From: DATAWK01 sp036267255
GTDB lineage: Bacteria > Acidobacteriota > Terriglobia > Terriglobales > Acidobacteriaceae
Length of the DNA: 64,000 nucleotides
Reading direction: 5' to 3'
Assembly (NCBI GenBank): GCA_036267255.1
Contig: DATAWK010000043.1
Location: 518,023-582,022 of the forward strand
Shown: one piece after another, positions 54,993 through 63,681 of the stretch
Position numbering within the stretch: the stretch's first letter is position 1
Layout: each line of letters begins with the position of its first letter
The notes under the pieces: model-generated
Told to the model about the DNA's origin: nothing
What the model saw: the letters and a program-made list of their open reading frames with translations, nothing else
The model's database searches: none
Position numbers and translations under genes: made by a program

Positions 54993-56341
54993 ATTGCCGC
55001 TCCCGTCAATGTTCCCTCATGAACCAATCGAATCTCGCCGGAGATGAGCTTGGGCAGAAGTGTGTCGCGTAGCGCGGCGAGGGTATCGGCTTCAGCGGCA
55101 TTAGCCTTTTGCTTTGAGAAAAGAGGGTCTACTAAGTGCTCGAATGCAGTAACTATCGGTGGAGGCGGAACCATGAGCTTATACGAAGAGCTAAAAAGAG
55201 AAAAGGCGAAATTTTTGATTCCTGTTGTCCCATTTTCGTACTGCAAGAACTCATCATTTGCATAAAGGGTGAGTAACCAAAGATAGACGAATTTCGCATA
55301 TGACTTAGATTTAAGGCGCAGCAATCGACAGAAATTAGAACATGCGATGGGTGCATCGACACGTTGAAGCAAATCATCAGAAATCAACACTGACCGGCCG
55401 GTGGACTGAGTAGGACTACCGCCTGAAATCTCAATTACCAGATCGCCATCATTAAGCCTGCGTTTTTCAGCGCTCGATACTTTGAGATAACGACAAGGCA
55501 TCTTTCCAGTACCGCCCTTTTGAAGATCAGGAATGTCTGCTCCGCGGATGCAACGCACCAGCACGTCATTTTCGTTTGATGATATGTCTTTTCCCCAATC
55601 GCCGCCTAAAACATGCGCCACAAGATCATCCAATACGCCGACGCACCAATCTTTGGGGATGTCGCCGAGAGGGGAGTTCTCGAATGAATCAGGGAATAGG
55701 TCTGAGAGGTGGGCCGGAAGGCCGGGGTCGCGGCCTTCGGCTTTGGCGCGGACGGGGTCGAAGTCCACAAACCATGATTTGAAGAGCGTCCGCGTCATCA
55801 CCTCCAGCGTCTCGTTCGTCTTTCGATTGAGCTCGATTTTGTCATCTAACGTCCCAAGAATATGAACTATGTTCCGTTGTTCCGGAATTGTTGGGAGTGG
55901 AATCAAAATTCGCCGCGCTGCACCAACATTGAAGTGTTGCTGCACGGCACCGACGAGGTGCGATGAAATGTGATGTGTGGCGGCAGAGTTTACGAAATAA
56001 GCGAGAAACTCCGGAAGCAAACGTTCACCGCAGCGAACTATTACCAAATCTGAACAATTTGCCACTGGAAGTGAGGATGGAATTACCGCGCATGCACCCG
56101 GTTTTCCTGTTCGGACGATTACGACATCGCCGGGCTGAAGCGCAGACTTGCGGATTCTTTCATGAAAAGCAAGGCTTATGTACTTAATGTCTGACGTTTT
56201 GACTCGTAGCGATTCGACATTCTGTGACCGTAAGAATGGAATGCCTTCGCTGACGTACTCCGTCGCCATCGGACCTACGAATCCAACCGTCAACTCGTCT
56301 GCAATTTCTTCGAGAGCAACTTCCGGCCACTCACTCGCCAT
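54989..56341 (-). CDS. hsdS: Type I restriction-modification specificity subunit
   Basis: 450 residues from ATG 56341; the frame extends to 56368 but that lies inside hsdM. Two target-recognition domains (about 1-165 and 220-390) are each followed by a conserved helix (IPEQRNIVHILGTLDDKIELNRKTNETLE in part; final KQKANAAEADTLAALRD). It sets the DNA sequence recognised by HsdM and HsdR. It overlaps hsdM by 11 bases and the 543-aa gene by 4. The first recognition domain includes GIPFLRSQNV, common in this family. Confidence 0.94.
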   Translation of the reverse strand: MASEWPEVALEEIADELTVGFVGPMATEYVSEGIPFLRSQNVESLRVKTSDIKYISLAFHERIRKSALQPGDVVIVRTGKPGACAVIPSSLPVANCSDLVIVRCGERLLPEFLAYFVNSAATHHISSHLVGAVQQHFNVGAARRILIPLPTIPEQRNIVHILGTLDDKIELNRKTNETLEVMTRTLFKSWFVDFDPVRAKAEGRDPGLPAHLSDLFPDSFENSPLGDIPKDWCVGVLDDLVAHVLGGDWGKDISSNENDVLVRCIRGADIPDLQKGGTGKMPCRYLKVSSAEKRRLNDGDLVIEISGGSPTQSTGRSVLISDDLLQRVDAPIACSNFCRLLRLKSKSYAKFVYLWLLTLYANDEFLQYENGTTGIKNFAFSLFSSSYKLMVPPPPIVTAFEHLVDPLFSKQKANAAEADTLAALRDTLLPKLISGEIRLVHEGTLTGAAI

Positions 56342-57893
56342 AACCGAGCTCCTTGAGGGAGGCGGCAATAGTCGCGTCGAGCTTCGCGGCTTCTTTCATT
56401 TGGTCGCGGAGAGTATGCGATAAAAGCTGCATCTTCTCCTCAAAGGGAACTCCATCATCCTCGATGGCCTCGGCTCCGACGTAACGTCCCGGGGTAAGCA
56501 CATACCCATGACCACGAATCTCATCGAGCTTTGCCGATTTGCAGAATGCAGGAGTGTCCTTGTACTCCCCCGCGTCCTTGTCGCCACGCCATGCGTGGTA
56601 GGTGTTTGCGATCTTGGCAATATCGTCATCCGTCAGTTCGCGGTGGACGCGATCCTTTAGGGCACCCATCTTGCGGGCATCGATGAAGAGCGTTTCTCCG
56701 CGCCGATCACGGAAACGCCCGTTCTTCTTGTATTTGGCCAGGAACCAGAGGCAGACAGGAATCTGCGTTGCATAGAAGAGTTGGCCCGGCAAAGCAACCA
56801 TGCAATCCACCAAGTCTGCTTCAATGATGGCCTTGCGAATCTCACCCTCGCCGGACTGGTTTGACGACATGGACCCATTCGCCAATACAAAACCGGCCAA
56901 TCCCGTGGGCGCTAGATGCGAGATGAAGAGCTGCACCCAAGCATAGTTGGCATTGCCAGCCGGTGGCGTGCCATAGACCCAGCGCTTATCTCCCTTCAAC
57001 AGATCGCCCCTCCAGTCGCTGTCATTGAATGGGGGATTGGCGATGACGTAATCGGCTTTCAGGTCCGGGTGCCGATCATTATGGAACGTATCGCCGTGGG
57101 CGATTTGCGCATCGATCCCACGGATGGCGAGGTTCATCTTGGCAAGTCGCCAAGTGGTGTAGTTCGACTCCTGGCCAAAAATGGAGATGTCGCCGATACG
57201 CCCGCTGTGTGCCTGAATGAATTTTTCGCTCTGAACAAACATTCCGCCAGAACCGCAGCAGGGATCGTACACGCGGCCTTTGTAGGGAGCGAGCATCTCC
57301 ACCAGCACGCGGACGACCTGCGACGGCGTATAAAACTGCCCGCCCTTCTTGCCTTCGGCGCTGGCGAACTGTGAGAGGAAGTATTCGTACACGCGGCCCA
57401 GCATGTCTTTGGAACGGTCCGCAGGACTTCCGAGAGCGATATTGCTCACAAGATTGATGAGTTGGCCGAGGCGCTGCTTGTCCAGTCCCGGACGGGCGAA
57501 ATCCTTCGGCAGCACGCCTTGCAGGGATTTATTGTCGCGTTCAATGGCAGCCATGGCGTCATCCACCAGCTTGCCAATGGTGGGTTGCGGTGCATTGTCT
57601 TTGAGCACAGACCAACGCGCTTCTTTCGGCACCCAAAAAATGTTTTCAGCGCGGTACTCGTCGGGGTCTTCAGGATCGGCTCCTTCTGTTGCTTGGAGCG
57701 CGGTGAGTTCGGCGTGTTTGGCCTCGAATGCGTCAGAAATGTACTTGAGGAAGATCAACCCCAGAACGACGTGCTTGTACTCCGCTGCGTCCATATTGTT
57801 GCGAAGAGCGTCGGCAGCAGCCCAAAGTTTAGGTTCGAGGTCTTCGAAGGCAGAGGTCGTCCCAGACGGAGCAGAATTCGTCATAGTTTTCAC
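56331..57893 (-). CDS. hsdM: Type I DNA adenine methyltransferase subunit
   Basis: 520 residues. SAM-binding motif YDPCCGSGG (209-217) and catalytic motif NPPF (286-289) mark an N6-adenine methylase. The N-terminal HsdM_N helical domain (FLKYISDAFEAKH) and QFYTP (186-190) are as expected. It methylates host DNA at the sites chosen by HsdS. First gene of the minus-strand operon; ATG 57884 is an alternative start. Confidence 0.96.
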   Translation of the reverse strand: MKTMTNSAPSGTTSAFEDLEPKLWAAADALRNNMDAAEYKHVVLGLIFLKYISDAFEAKHAELTALQATEGADPEDPDEYRAENIFWVPKEARWSVLKDNAPQPTIGKLVDDAMAAIERDNKSLQGVLPKDFARPGLDKQRLGQLINLVSNIALGSPADRSKDMLGRVYEYFLSQFASAEGKKGGQFYTPSQVVRVLVEMLAPYKGRVYDPCCGSGGMFVQSEKFIQAHSGRIGDISIFGQESNYTTWRLAKMNLAIRGIDAQIAHGDTFHNDRHPDLKADYVIANPPFNDSDWRGDLLKGDKRWVYGTPPAGNANYAWVQLFISHLAPTGLAGFVLANGSMSSNQSGEGEIRKAIIEADLVDCMVALPGQLFYATQIPVCLWFLAKYKKNGRFRDRRGETLFIDARKMGALKDRVHRELTDDDIAKIANTYHAWRGDKDAGEYKDTPAFCKSAKLDEIRGHGYVLTPGRYVGAEAIEDDGVPFEEKMQLLSHTLRDQMKEAAKLDATIAASLKELGYGE

Positions 57894-58092
57894 TTGCGGA
57901 GTATGGTAACAAACGGCGATGCAGCCATTGCCGGAGTTGGCTGCATCGCCCGTGAAGATCCTGGTGCTGAAAGCCTATTCTGGCTTGCGACGCGGGGTTG
58001 CCATTGTTTCTCCGCACCGTAAAATTCTGAGCGTGCATTACAATCCAGCATAATCCGATAGATCGATTCCATCGCCATCCGGAGTGGGGTGC

Positions 58093-59076
58093 ATGTACGA
58101 GAATACAGAGTCGTGGGACAAAGGCGTACCTGTTGATCTGATTCCCGCGATCAAGCATCTCCGGGAATCGTTCGATGATGCCCATTCGGGGTATGGGATT
58201 ACCACCCAGGTTTTCTGCTATTCCATACTTCACAACGAAGCAGTGGATGATCCGGCCAAGGAATATATTAACTACCTCATGCACATGAAATTAAGGGTTG
58301 GCTCTGTTGCAACCCAGCGATTTCACGATCTGACTAAACAGGGCACACCACCGGCAATCTTCAAAGCGTTTTATGACCTCTATCTGGGCAGTGTAAATTT
58401 TGAGGCTCTAAATATCTTCAAGAAGTTGGTTGAAATCGGTCGCGCCAATGAGATGCGCCTGGGTATTCCACATCTGGAGTGGGCAGAAGCCCAGACCAAG
58501 AATTTGATCCGATATTACGCTTACCGGTTAGAGATCTGGGTTAGGAATGTGTGCGACAAACAACCCTATGATCCACAAGAAGACATTGAAGAGCGTATTC
58601 ACTGGCGAAAATGGCAAGCACCGATGCTGCTTGTTATGAAGCCATCACGCTACATGCTCTATGAAGCAGCAATGAGTTGGGAACGCAATGACACTGAGAC
58701 AAGTCTGCGCTGGCTCAAGCACTTCGCGGATCATTATGCCCTTCACCTCGAAGTGTCGTTAAAGAAAGCCGCTGGCGATGCTGCTGTGGAATTAGCAAAG
58801 GAACCCAAGCCAATGCAGACCAATACAGCGGAAATCAATTCGCAAATACATGCCGCACAAAGCGCGCCGAACCCGCGCTATATGCCAAGTAATGCCCGAC
58901 GGGAAGCGCGCAAGCTAGATACACAAGCCACGTATAAGAGCTGGCAAAAGGAATACCGGATTCTAAAGCAGAGCAACCCAAACAAGTCAGACGTTTGGTA
59001 TTCGCAGAAGATTTCCAGGATGGATATTGCCAAGGGAAGCAGCGCAGAAACCATCCGAAAACACATGAAAAAATAA
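58093..59076 (+). CDS. Unknown 327-aa protein, divergent from the restriction operon
   Basis: From ATG 58093 with GGAG eight bases upstream. The sequence is mostly helical and aromatic-rich in the first 240 residues (LIRYYAYRLEIWVRNVC, YMLYEAAMSWERND). It ends with a basic, HTH-like module (about 260-327) with NARREARKLDTQATYKSW and KGSSAETIRKHMKK, the latter resembling a resolvase/phage-type DNA-binding helix. No family recognised. It is visibly more AT-rich than the chromosomal genes, as is typical for cargo of a mobile island, and it ends at a strong terminator. Confidence 0.8.
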   Translation: MYENTESWDKGVPVDLIPAIKHLRESFDDAHSGYGITTQVFCYSILHNEAVDDPAKEYINYLMHMKLRVGSVATQRFHDLTKQGTPPAIFKAFYDLYLGSVNFEALNIFKKLVEIGRANEMRLGIPHLEWAEAQTKNLIRYYAYRLEIWVRNVCDKQPYDPQEDIEERIHWRKWQAPMLLVMKPSRYMLYEAAMSWERNDTETSLRWLKHFADHYALHLEVSLKKAAGDAAVELAKEPKPMQTNTAEINSQIHAAQSAPNPRYMPSNARREARKLDTQATYKSWQKEYRILKQSNPNKSDVWYSQKISRMDIAKGSSAETIRKHMKK

Positions 59077-59107
59077 AAAGCTGGGCGCAATTTTTTCGCC
59101 CAGCTTT
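59077..59107 (+). terminator. Intrinsic terminator
   Basis: AAAGCTGGGCG / CGCCCAGCTTT, 11 perfect pairs, with the T-run in a 9-base loop. It begins at the base after the stop codon of the 327-aa gene. Confidence 0.8.
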
Positions 59108-59281
59108 GCCGCACCCTATCTTATTGATTCTGCGATTTGATTCGGAGCAATATCCGTTGTGCGAAACCTGTGCTCGTAATTCCTCGCACAGGTTAAGTTG
59201 CTGAATTTTAAGGTACTTCTTGCGCAGTAGCTGCCTCATCCTCGCTCTTTCATCGCCCAAATCGCCCAGCTACGGTTTGTA

Positions 59282-59304
59282 TTGAGCACTCCTATATTGC
59301 TCAA
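59282..59304. promoter_or_regulatory. Operator-like dyad before the AlpA-type gene
   Basis: TTGAGCA-9-TGCTCAA, perfect 7-bp arms, ending 12 bases before ATG 59317. Likely the binding site of the AlpA-type or HTH protein. Confidence 0.5.
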
Positions 59305-59316
59305 CGAGGTTTGAAG

Positions 59317-59559
59317 ATGACCGATAGCATATTGCGACTTCCAGCCGTCAAAACGAGCACTGGTTTATCGCGCAGCACCCTCTACCTACGCGTCGCACAA
59401 GGCGAATTCCCTAAGCCGGTAAGCTTGGGTGGTCGCGCCGTGGGCTGGCCTGCCAGCGAAGTTGCAGCGCTGAACGCTGCCCGGATTGCAGGAAAATCCA
59501 ATGCGGAAATCCGCGATCTGGTGGTGAAGTTGGAAGTAGCCCGTAAGGCTGTGGCATAG
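59317..59559 (+). CDS. AlpA-family phage/island regulator
   Basis: 80 residues from ATG 59317 (GAGG upstream; TTG 59311 also in frame). ILRLPAVKTSTGLSRSTLYLRVAQGEFPKPVSLG is the MerR-like winged helix of the AlpA family, and VGWPASEVAAL is its conserved end. These proteins act as excisionases or as activators of integrase genes in cryptic phages and islands. The integrase gene is about 500 bases downstream on the same strand. Confidence 0.9.
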   Translation: MTDSILRLPAVKTSTGLSRSTLYLRVAQGEFPKPVSLGGRAVGWPASEVAALNAARIAGKSNAEIRDLVVKLEVARKAVA

Positions 59560-59572
59560 GGCGGCCAACGCC

Positions 59573-60049
59573 ATGCACAAGCGCCGTCGCAATCATCGGC
59601 TGGTGAAAATCCATCGCAGCTACACGGTGGAAGAAATCGCGCGGCTGTTTGGCACACATAAGAACACCGTGCGCGCCTGGGTGAAGGCTGGATTGCCCAC
59701 CTGCGACAGTAAGCTCCCCATGCTGATTTTAGGCCGGGAGTTGGTGGCATTTCTTCAGGCGCGGCGGATGAAGAATAAACGGCCTTGCCAGCCGGGAGAA
59801 ATCTACTGTGTGCGCTGCCGCGCGCCCAAACTACCCGCCGGGGGGATGGCCGAATACCAGCCGATTACACCGACTCTGGGGAACCTCATCGGCATCTGCC
59901 CGGACTGCGAATCGATGATTTACCGGCGCGCCAGTTTAGTGAAACTGTCACAGATTCAGGGGAATTTGGACGTCACGTTTTCGGAGGCACAGCGACAAGT
60001 AAGCGATAGGAATGAACCCACCGTAAACAGTGACTTCAGCCAAGGATGA
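59573..60049 (+). CDS. HTH protein with zinc ribbon
   Basis: 158 residues. Residues about 15-60 are an excisionase/MerR-like helix-turn-helix (YTVEEIARLFGTHKNTVRAWVKAGLP). Two CxxC pairs, C79/C82 and C109/C112, make a zinc ribbon. The tail is short and acidic. It lies 13 bases after the AlpA-type gene and 6 bases before the integrase start, so all three are co-transcribed. It is probably a directionality or control protein for integration. Confidence 0.8.
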   Translation: MHKRRRNHRLVKIHRSYTVEEIARLFGTHKNTVRAWVKAGLPTCDSKLPMLILGRELVAFLQARRMKNKRPCQPGEIYCVRCRAPKLPAGGMAEYQPITPTLGNLIGICPDCESMIYRRASLVKLSQIQGNLDVTFSEAQRQVSDRNEPTVNSDFSQG

Positions 60050-60055
60050 GAAACC

Positions 60056-61168
60056 ATGACGAAACACAACCCCCAAAACGAACGAATCAAGCGGCAATAC
60101 TTCGCCTATTTGAAGGAAGCCAAGCGGCATAGCGAGCCGACGGTGGACGCGGCTGCGAAGGCCCTCAGCCGGTTTGAAGAGTACAACCGATACCGGGACT
60201 TCAAGGCGTTTCACTACCAGCAGGCGATTGGGTTCAAGCGGCATCTGGCGGAGCAAACGGGGCAGCGGTTCGGGGAGAAGCTGAGCAAGGCAACCTTGCA
60301 CGCGACGCTGACTCAGTTGAAGAGCTTCTTTTTCTGGCTGGCCGGGCAGCCGGGGTACAAGGCGCGCCTTCAGTATTCCGATGCAAACTACTTCAACCTG
60401 TCCGAGACAGACACGCGCATCGCCACGGCGCAGCGCGAACGGAAAGCCCCGACGCTAGAGCAGATGAAGCATGTGATTGAAGTAATGCCAGCCGGGAATG
60501 AGATCGAGCGCCGCAGCCGTGCCCTGGTGGCCTTCACGTTGCTGACCGGCGCGCGGGATTCGGCCATCGCTTCCATGAAACTGAAGCATGTGGACCTGAA
60601 GGAAGGCTGCGTTCACCAAGATGCGCGCGAGGTGAAGACAAAATTCAGCAAAACCTTTACGACCTATTTCTTCCCCGTGGGCGAAGAGGTTCGGCAGATT
60701 GTGACGGAATGGATGCGGTTTCTTCGGGAAGAGAAGCTGTGGGGCAATGACGATCCGCTTTTTCCTGCGACGCGCATTGCGCTGGGAGCCAGCCAGCAAT
60801 TTGCAGCGACAGGATTGGAGCGAAAGCACTGGAGCACTGCCGAACCGATCCGCAAGGTTTTCCGTGATGCATTCAAGCGTGCAGGCCTGCCGTATTTCCA
60901 TCCACATAGCTTGAGAAATACACTTGTCCGGCTTGGCCAGGATCTCTGTAAGTCTCCCGAAGCGTTCAAGGCGTGGAGCCAGAATCTGGGGCATGAAAGC
61001 GTATTGACGACGTTCCTCAGCTATGGTGAAGTCGCCAGCCAGCGGCAACGCGAAATCATACGAGGCCTAGCTGCTCCAAAGCAGCCTGTTCAATCGGAGG
61101 CCGACGAAATTGCGGAGGCAGTGTATAAAAGATTGCGCGGTTCTGATGACGGTATGCGCGCGTGCTGA
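60056..61168 (+). CDS. Tyrosine-type site-specific integrase
   Basis: 370 residues. An N-terminal SAM-like core-binding domain (about 10-115) precedes the catalytic domain with R167 (TGARDSA), K near 194-198, H284-x-x-R287 (HPHSLRNT), H313 (LGHES) and the nucleophile Y323 (SYGE). It cuts and rejoins DNA to insert or excise the island. It is the rightmost gene of the element, as expected beside the att site, though no exact att repeat could be found by eye. Confidence 0.94.
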   Translation: MTKHNPQNERIKRQYFAYLKEAKRHSEPTVDAAAKALSRFEEYNRYRDFKAFHYQQAIGFKRHLAEQTGQRFGEKLSKATLHATLTQLKSFFFWLAGQPGYKARLQYSDANYFNLSETDTRIATAQRERKAPTLEQMKHVIEVMPAGNEIERRSRALVAFTLLTGARDSAIASMKLKHVDLKEGCVHQDAREVKTKFSKTFTTYFFPVGEEVRQIVTEWMRFLREEKLWGNDDPLFPATRIALGASQQFAATGLERKHWSTAEPIRKVFRDAFKRAGLPYFHPHSLRNTLVRLGQDLCKSPEAFKAWSQNLGHESVLTTFLSYGEVASQRQREIIRGLAAPKQPVQSEADEIAEAVYKRLRGSDDGMRAC

Positions 61169-61322
61169 ATGCGACTAAGCCCTGTCGCCGATTAAGCCCC
61201 TGCAAACCATTTGATATAAGGCTTCTTTTGTGCGATGAGTGCCGAAGCCGGGTAAGCGCTACTCTGGGACACCGACATCGGTTGATGCCCCTGGGTTTGG
61301 AAACAAGGTTCACAATGGCTCC

Positions 61323-61637
61323 TCAATCAGTGCATTGCCCTGATGGCACCAACCGAGAGACGAAGAGAGCGATTGCTGCCACAGTGATTCTTGTCAGTTC
61401 TGGAAGGCCGCTTGATCCTTCGAGTCGTTCTTCAAAGACTCGCAGCCAGCAATCTGCCGCAGTGTGGGCTGCATCGTCGCCATGACTCGTCCGTACACAC
61501 CAGTAGAGAGCAGCGAGCCAGCGTTCCGCGTCCAATGTGGAGTTCTCCAGAGAGCAGCGGATCTTTGAATTGGAACTGGCGGGAACAAGATGCCCGTCCA
61601 TGACAACCTCCAAGACGTCATGCTGATTCCGTCTCAC
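61323..61637 (-). CDS. Possible small gene coupled to the DUF302 gene
   Basis: 104 residues, starting at GTG 61637 in a four-base GTGA overlap with the DUF302 stop. The middle is helical with aromatic residues (DAERWLAALYWCVR). No family recognised, and overlapping frames on the other strand weaken the case. The overlap is the main support. Confidence 0.4.
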   Translation of the reverse strand: MRRNQHDVLEVVMDGHLVPASSNSKIRCSLENSTLDAERWLAALYWCVRTSHGDDAAHTAADCWLRVFEERLEGSSGLPELTRITVAAIALFVSRLVPSGQCTD

Positions 61638-62125
61638 GCTGCAGCTTGTCTCAACACATCTTCGACTTTAGCGTCCAAGTCGCGAGCCACGCTTAGCGCA
61701 TCCTCATTCCCGTAGGGAGCCAGGAGACTAGCCATCCTGTCATACGAAATATGCACACCATCAGCGCGCTCATCCACGAGGACGGTAACCGGTGCATACG
61801 AGCCTGCATCCGGAACGCGTTTCGCCATTTCTTTCATGATGAGAGGATTTCCAATAACCAGACGAACGATTCTGGATGTGTGATGCTCTGTGCCCTTGCG
61901 AACAATCACCCCGTGATCGAACTCGACAAATTGCATCAGACCGCTCTCGCCCAGGGCTGGCTGTATGGCGGCCTCTAGCTCGGCGGCAGTTGTCGCTCGC
62001 TGCGTTGCTTGCCAGAGCTCTGCCATATTCGGATGACCAATCGATGCCTTGATGGCTGCAACGACTGCGTCGAATGGCTTCGAGGATGTCACTGTGAATC
62101 GCTCCATATCAACTTTTCTGATCAT
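61634..62125 (-). CDS. DUF302 domain protein
   Basis: 163 residues. The single DUF302 fold is recognised from MQFVEFDHGVI, IVRLVIGNPLIMKEM, APVTVLVDER and GVHISYDRMASLL. The family's biochemical role is unknown; members are linked to stress, redox or metal stress in various bacteria. A possible small gene overlaps its stop. Confidence 0.9.
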   Translation of the reverse strand: MIRKVDMERFTVTSSKPFDAVVAAIKASIGHPNMAELWQATQRATTAAELEAAIQPALGESGLMQFVEFDHGVIVRKGTEHHTSRIVRLVIGNPLIMKEMAKRVPDAGSYAPVTVLVDERADGVHISYDRMASLLAPYGNEDALSVARDLDAKVEDVLRQAAA

Positions 62126-62231
62126 TCTGACTCCTTAGCCTTCTTTTGCAATGCTGCGCGACGGCGCTTTGGATGAATATAACGGAGCTGCCTCTGATCG
62201 ACCGGGTAGTCTCCCTAAGAGCGTCCGGCAC

Positions 62232-62903
62232 TCATCGCAATTGGCGGTTCAGGAATTCACTCGTCCGACCGTTGGCAAGGTGAGCCGCGGCGGCGTTATA
62301 GTGTTTTCCGTTATGACGGGAGAAAGCATGACTCTGCCCCGAATAGCTGTACACCGTCGCATTTGGCTTCTTAGCAAGCGCCGCCCTAATCGCCGATTGT
62401 GCATCTTTTGAGATGAACTCATCCTCCTCTGCCAGATGCACGAGAATGGGCGCATGAAGCCCATCGACCTCTCCAGGTATTTGTCAGTATCGGCCCCGTG
62501 ATACCAGACCGCGGCGTCGATGCCGTCGTTGCGCTCCGAGGCAATAGCCGAGCAAGGCGACATTGCCGTTGCATTCCGGGAGATTGCGTACTGCGTCGAT
62601 GGTGTCCTTGATGTCCTTTACGCCGGCATCTCTGTTATAAGCCGAATAGAGACGAAGGCCGTGTTGCCAGTCGGCTTCGGAGGTGACGTTCAGATCGACG
62701 CCCGGCTCCTGCCGCCAGTACAGGTCTGGAGCGACCGCGAGGTAGCCTTGTTCCGCCAATTCATCACAGTGCTTGCGAATGTCGGCGTTCACACCAAACA
62801 GTTCCTGCAGGACGACAACAGCAGAAGCCGGCGAGGTCTTCGGTCTTGCGATGTAGGCGGAGAACGTGCCGCCCTGCCCCTTTACATTGATGTGATCCAT
62901 CAT
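62232..62903 (-). pseudogene. Dienelactone-hydrolase-like gene with two compensating frameshifts
   Basis: Begins as an intact dienelactone hydrolase (VVVLQELFGVNADIRKHCDEL, YLAVAPDLYWRQ) and keeps the nucleophile motif GYCLG. Just after it the frame shifts (about 62536) and some ten residues are missing; the second frame reads NDGIDAAVWYHGAD, and near 62470 the frame returns to the first, giving APILVHLAEEDEFI and SGQSHAFSRHN (catalytic Asp and His regions). A stop at 62484 truncates the original frame. Either a decayed gene or errors in the sequence; as written it cannot make a full protein. Confidence 0.75.
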
Positions 62904-62991
62904 TTCGCCCTCCTGTAGCGGCTATATCCATACAGAATCTCCGCCGACCCGGACCGGATCGGCGGAGATCCATTTGTCCGAAAGAATATCG

Positions 62992-63681
62992 CTACACAGT
63001 GACGGAAGTGGCGGCCTCTTCGATGAGCTTGGCTGCTTCTTTCGGGAAAGACATATAGGCCACATGGCTCGACTTCACTTCGACCGTTTTGGCGTTGGCG
63101 CGCTTTGCCATCATGCGTTCCTGTTCCGGATTGATCGATCGGTCTTCGCTTGCCACCATGTACCAGGTGGGCTTGTGCTTCCAGGCGGGATTCTTGACCT
63201 GATGGGTGAACGCGTCAGTAGAAATCGGCACCTGTGCTATAGCCATGAACTCTGCCTCATCTCGTGGGATGTCCGCTGCAAAGTCGGCCACGAAATGAGC
63301 CTGGTCGATCCACCAGAGCCCGTTGCTGTCCGGCGTGAACGCCTTAGACGCTTGTGGAAGGGCCTGTTCGATCGATGCACAGCTCTCACCTTCATCGAGA
63401 GCAAACGCGGCAATATAGACAAGCGCTGCAACGTTCGGATGATTGCCGGCCTCGGTGATGATGGATCCACCATAGCTGTGGCCGACCAGAACCACTGGGC
63501 CGCCCATGGCGTCGATTGCGGCCTTCGTGTACTTTTGGTCGTCGGCATACGAAGTCTCGGGAGGCTGCGCCACCGACACCTTGTATCCATCATTTTTGAG
63601 GATGTCGGCGACCCTCTTCCAACCGGAGCCATCCGCGAAGGCTCCATGCACCAGAACTACATTCTTAATATGCTGACTCAT
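62992..63681 (-). CDS. Alpha/beta hydrolase
   Basis: 229 residues. Oxyanion region LVHGAFADGSGW (10-21), nucleophile S69 in GHSYGG, a later Asp in ASEDRSI and His in KSSHVAYM make the triad. It is of the EstC/salicylate-esterase-like type that hydrolyses small esters. No signal peptide. It lies beside the broken dienelactone hydrolase and the DUF302 gene on the same strand. Confidence 0.9.
   Translation of the reverse strand: MSQHIKNVVLVHGAFADGSGWKRVADILKNDGYKVSVAQPPETSYADDQKYTKAAIDAMGGPVVLVGHSYGGSIITEAGNHPNVAALVYIAAFALDEGESCASIEQALPQASKAFTPDSNGLWWIDQAHFVADFAADIPRDEAEFMAIAQVPISTDAFTHQVKNPAWKHKPTWYMVASEDRSINPEQERMMAKRANAKTVEVKSSHVAYMSFPKEAAKLIEEAATSVTV

Noticed and set aside
50060..61330. Exact att direct repeats bounding the island
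   Set aside because: None could be found by eye; only the short tandem repeats at 50115 are reported.
61162..61485. Plus-strand open frame after the integrase
   Set aside because: Overlaps the coupled minus-strand frame, has low-complexity Ser/Arg composition and no binding site.
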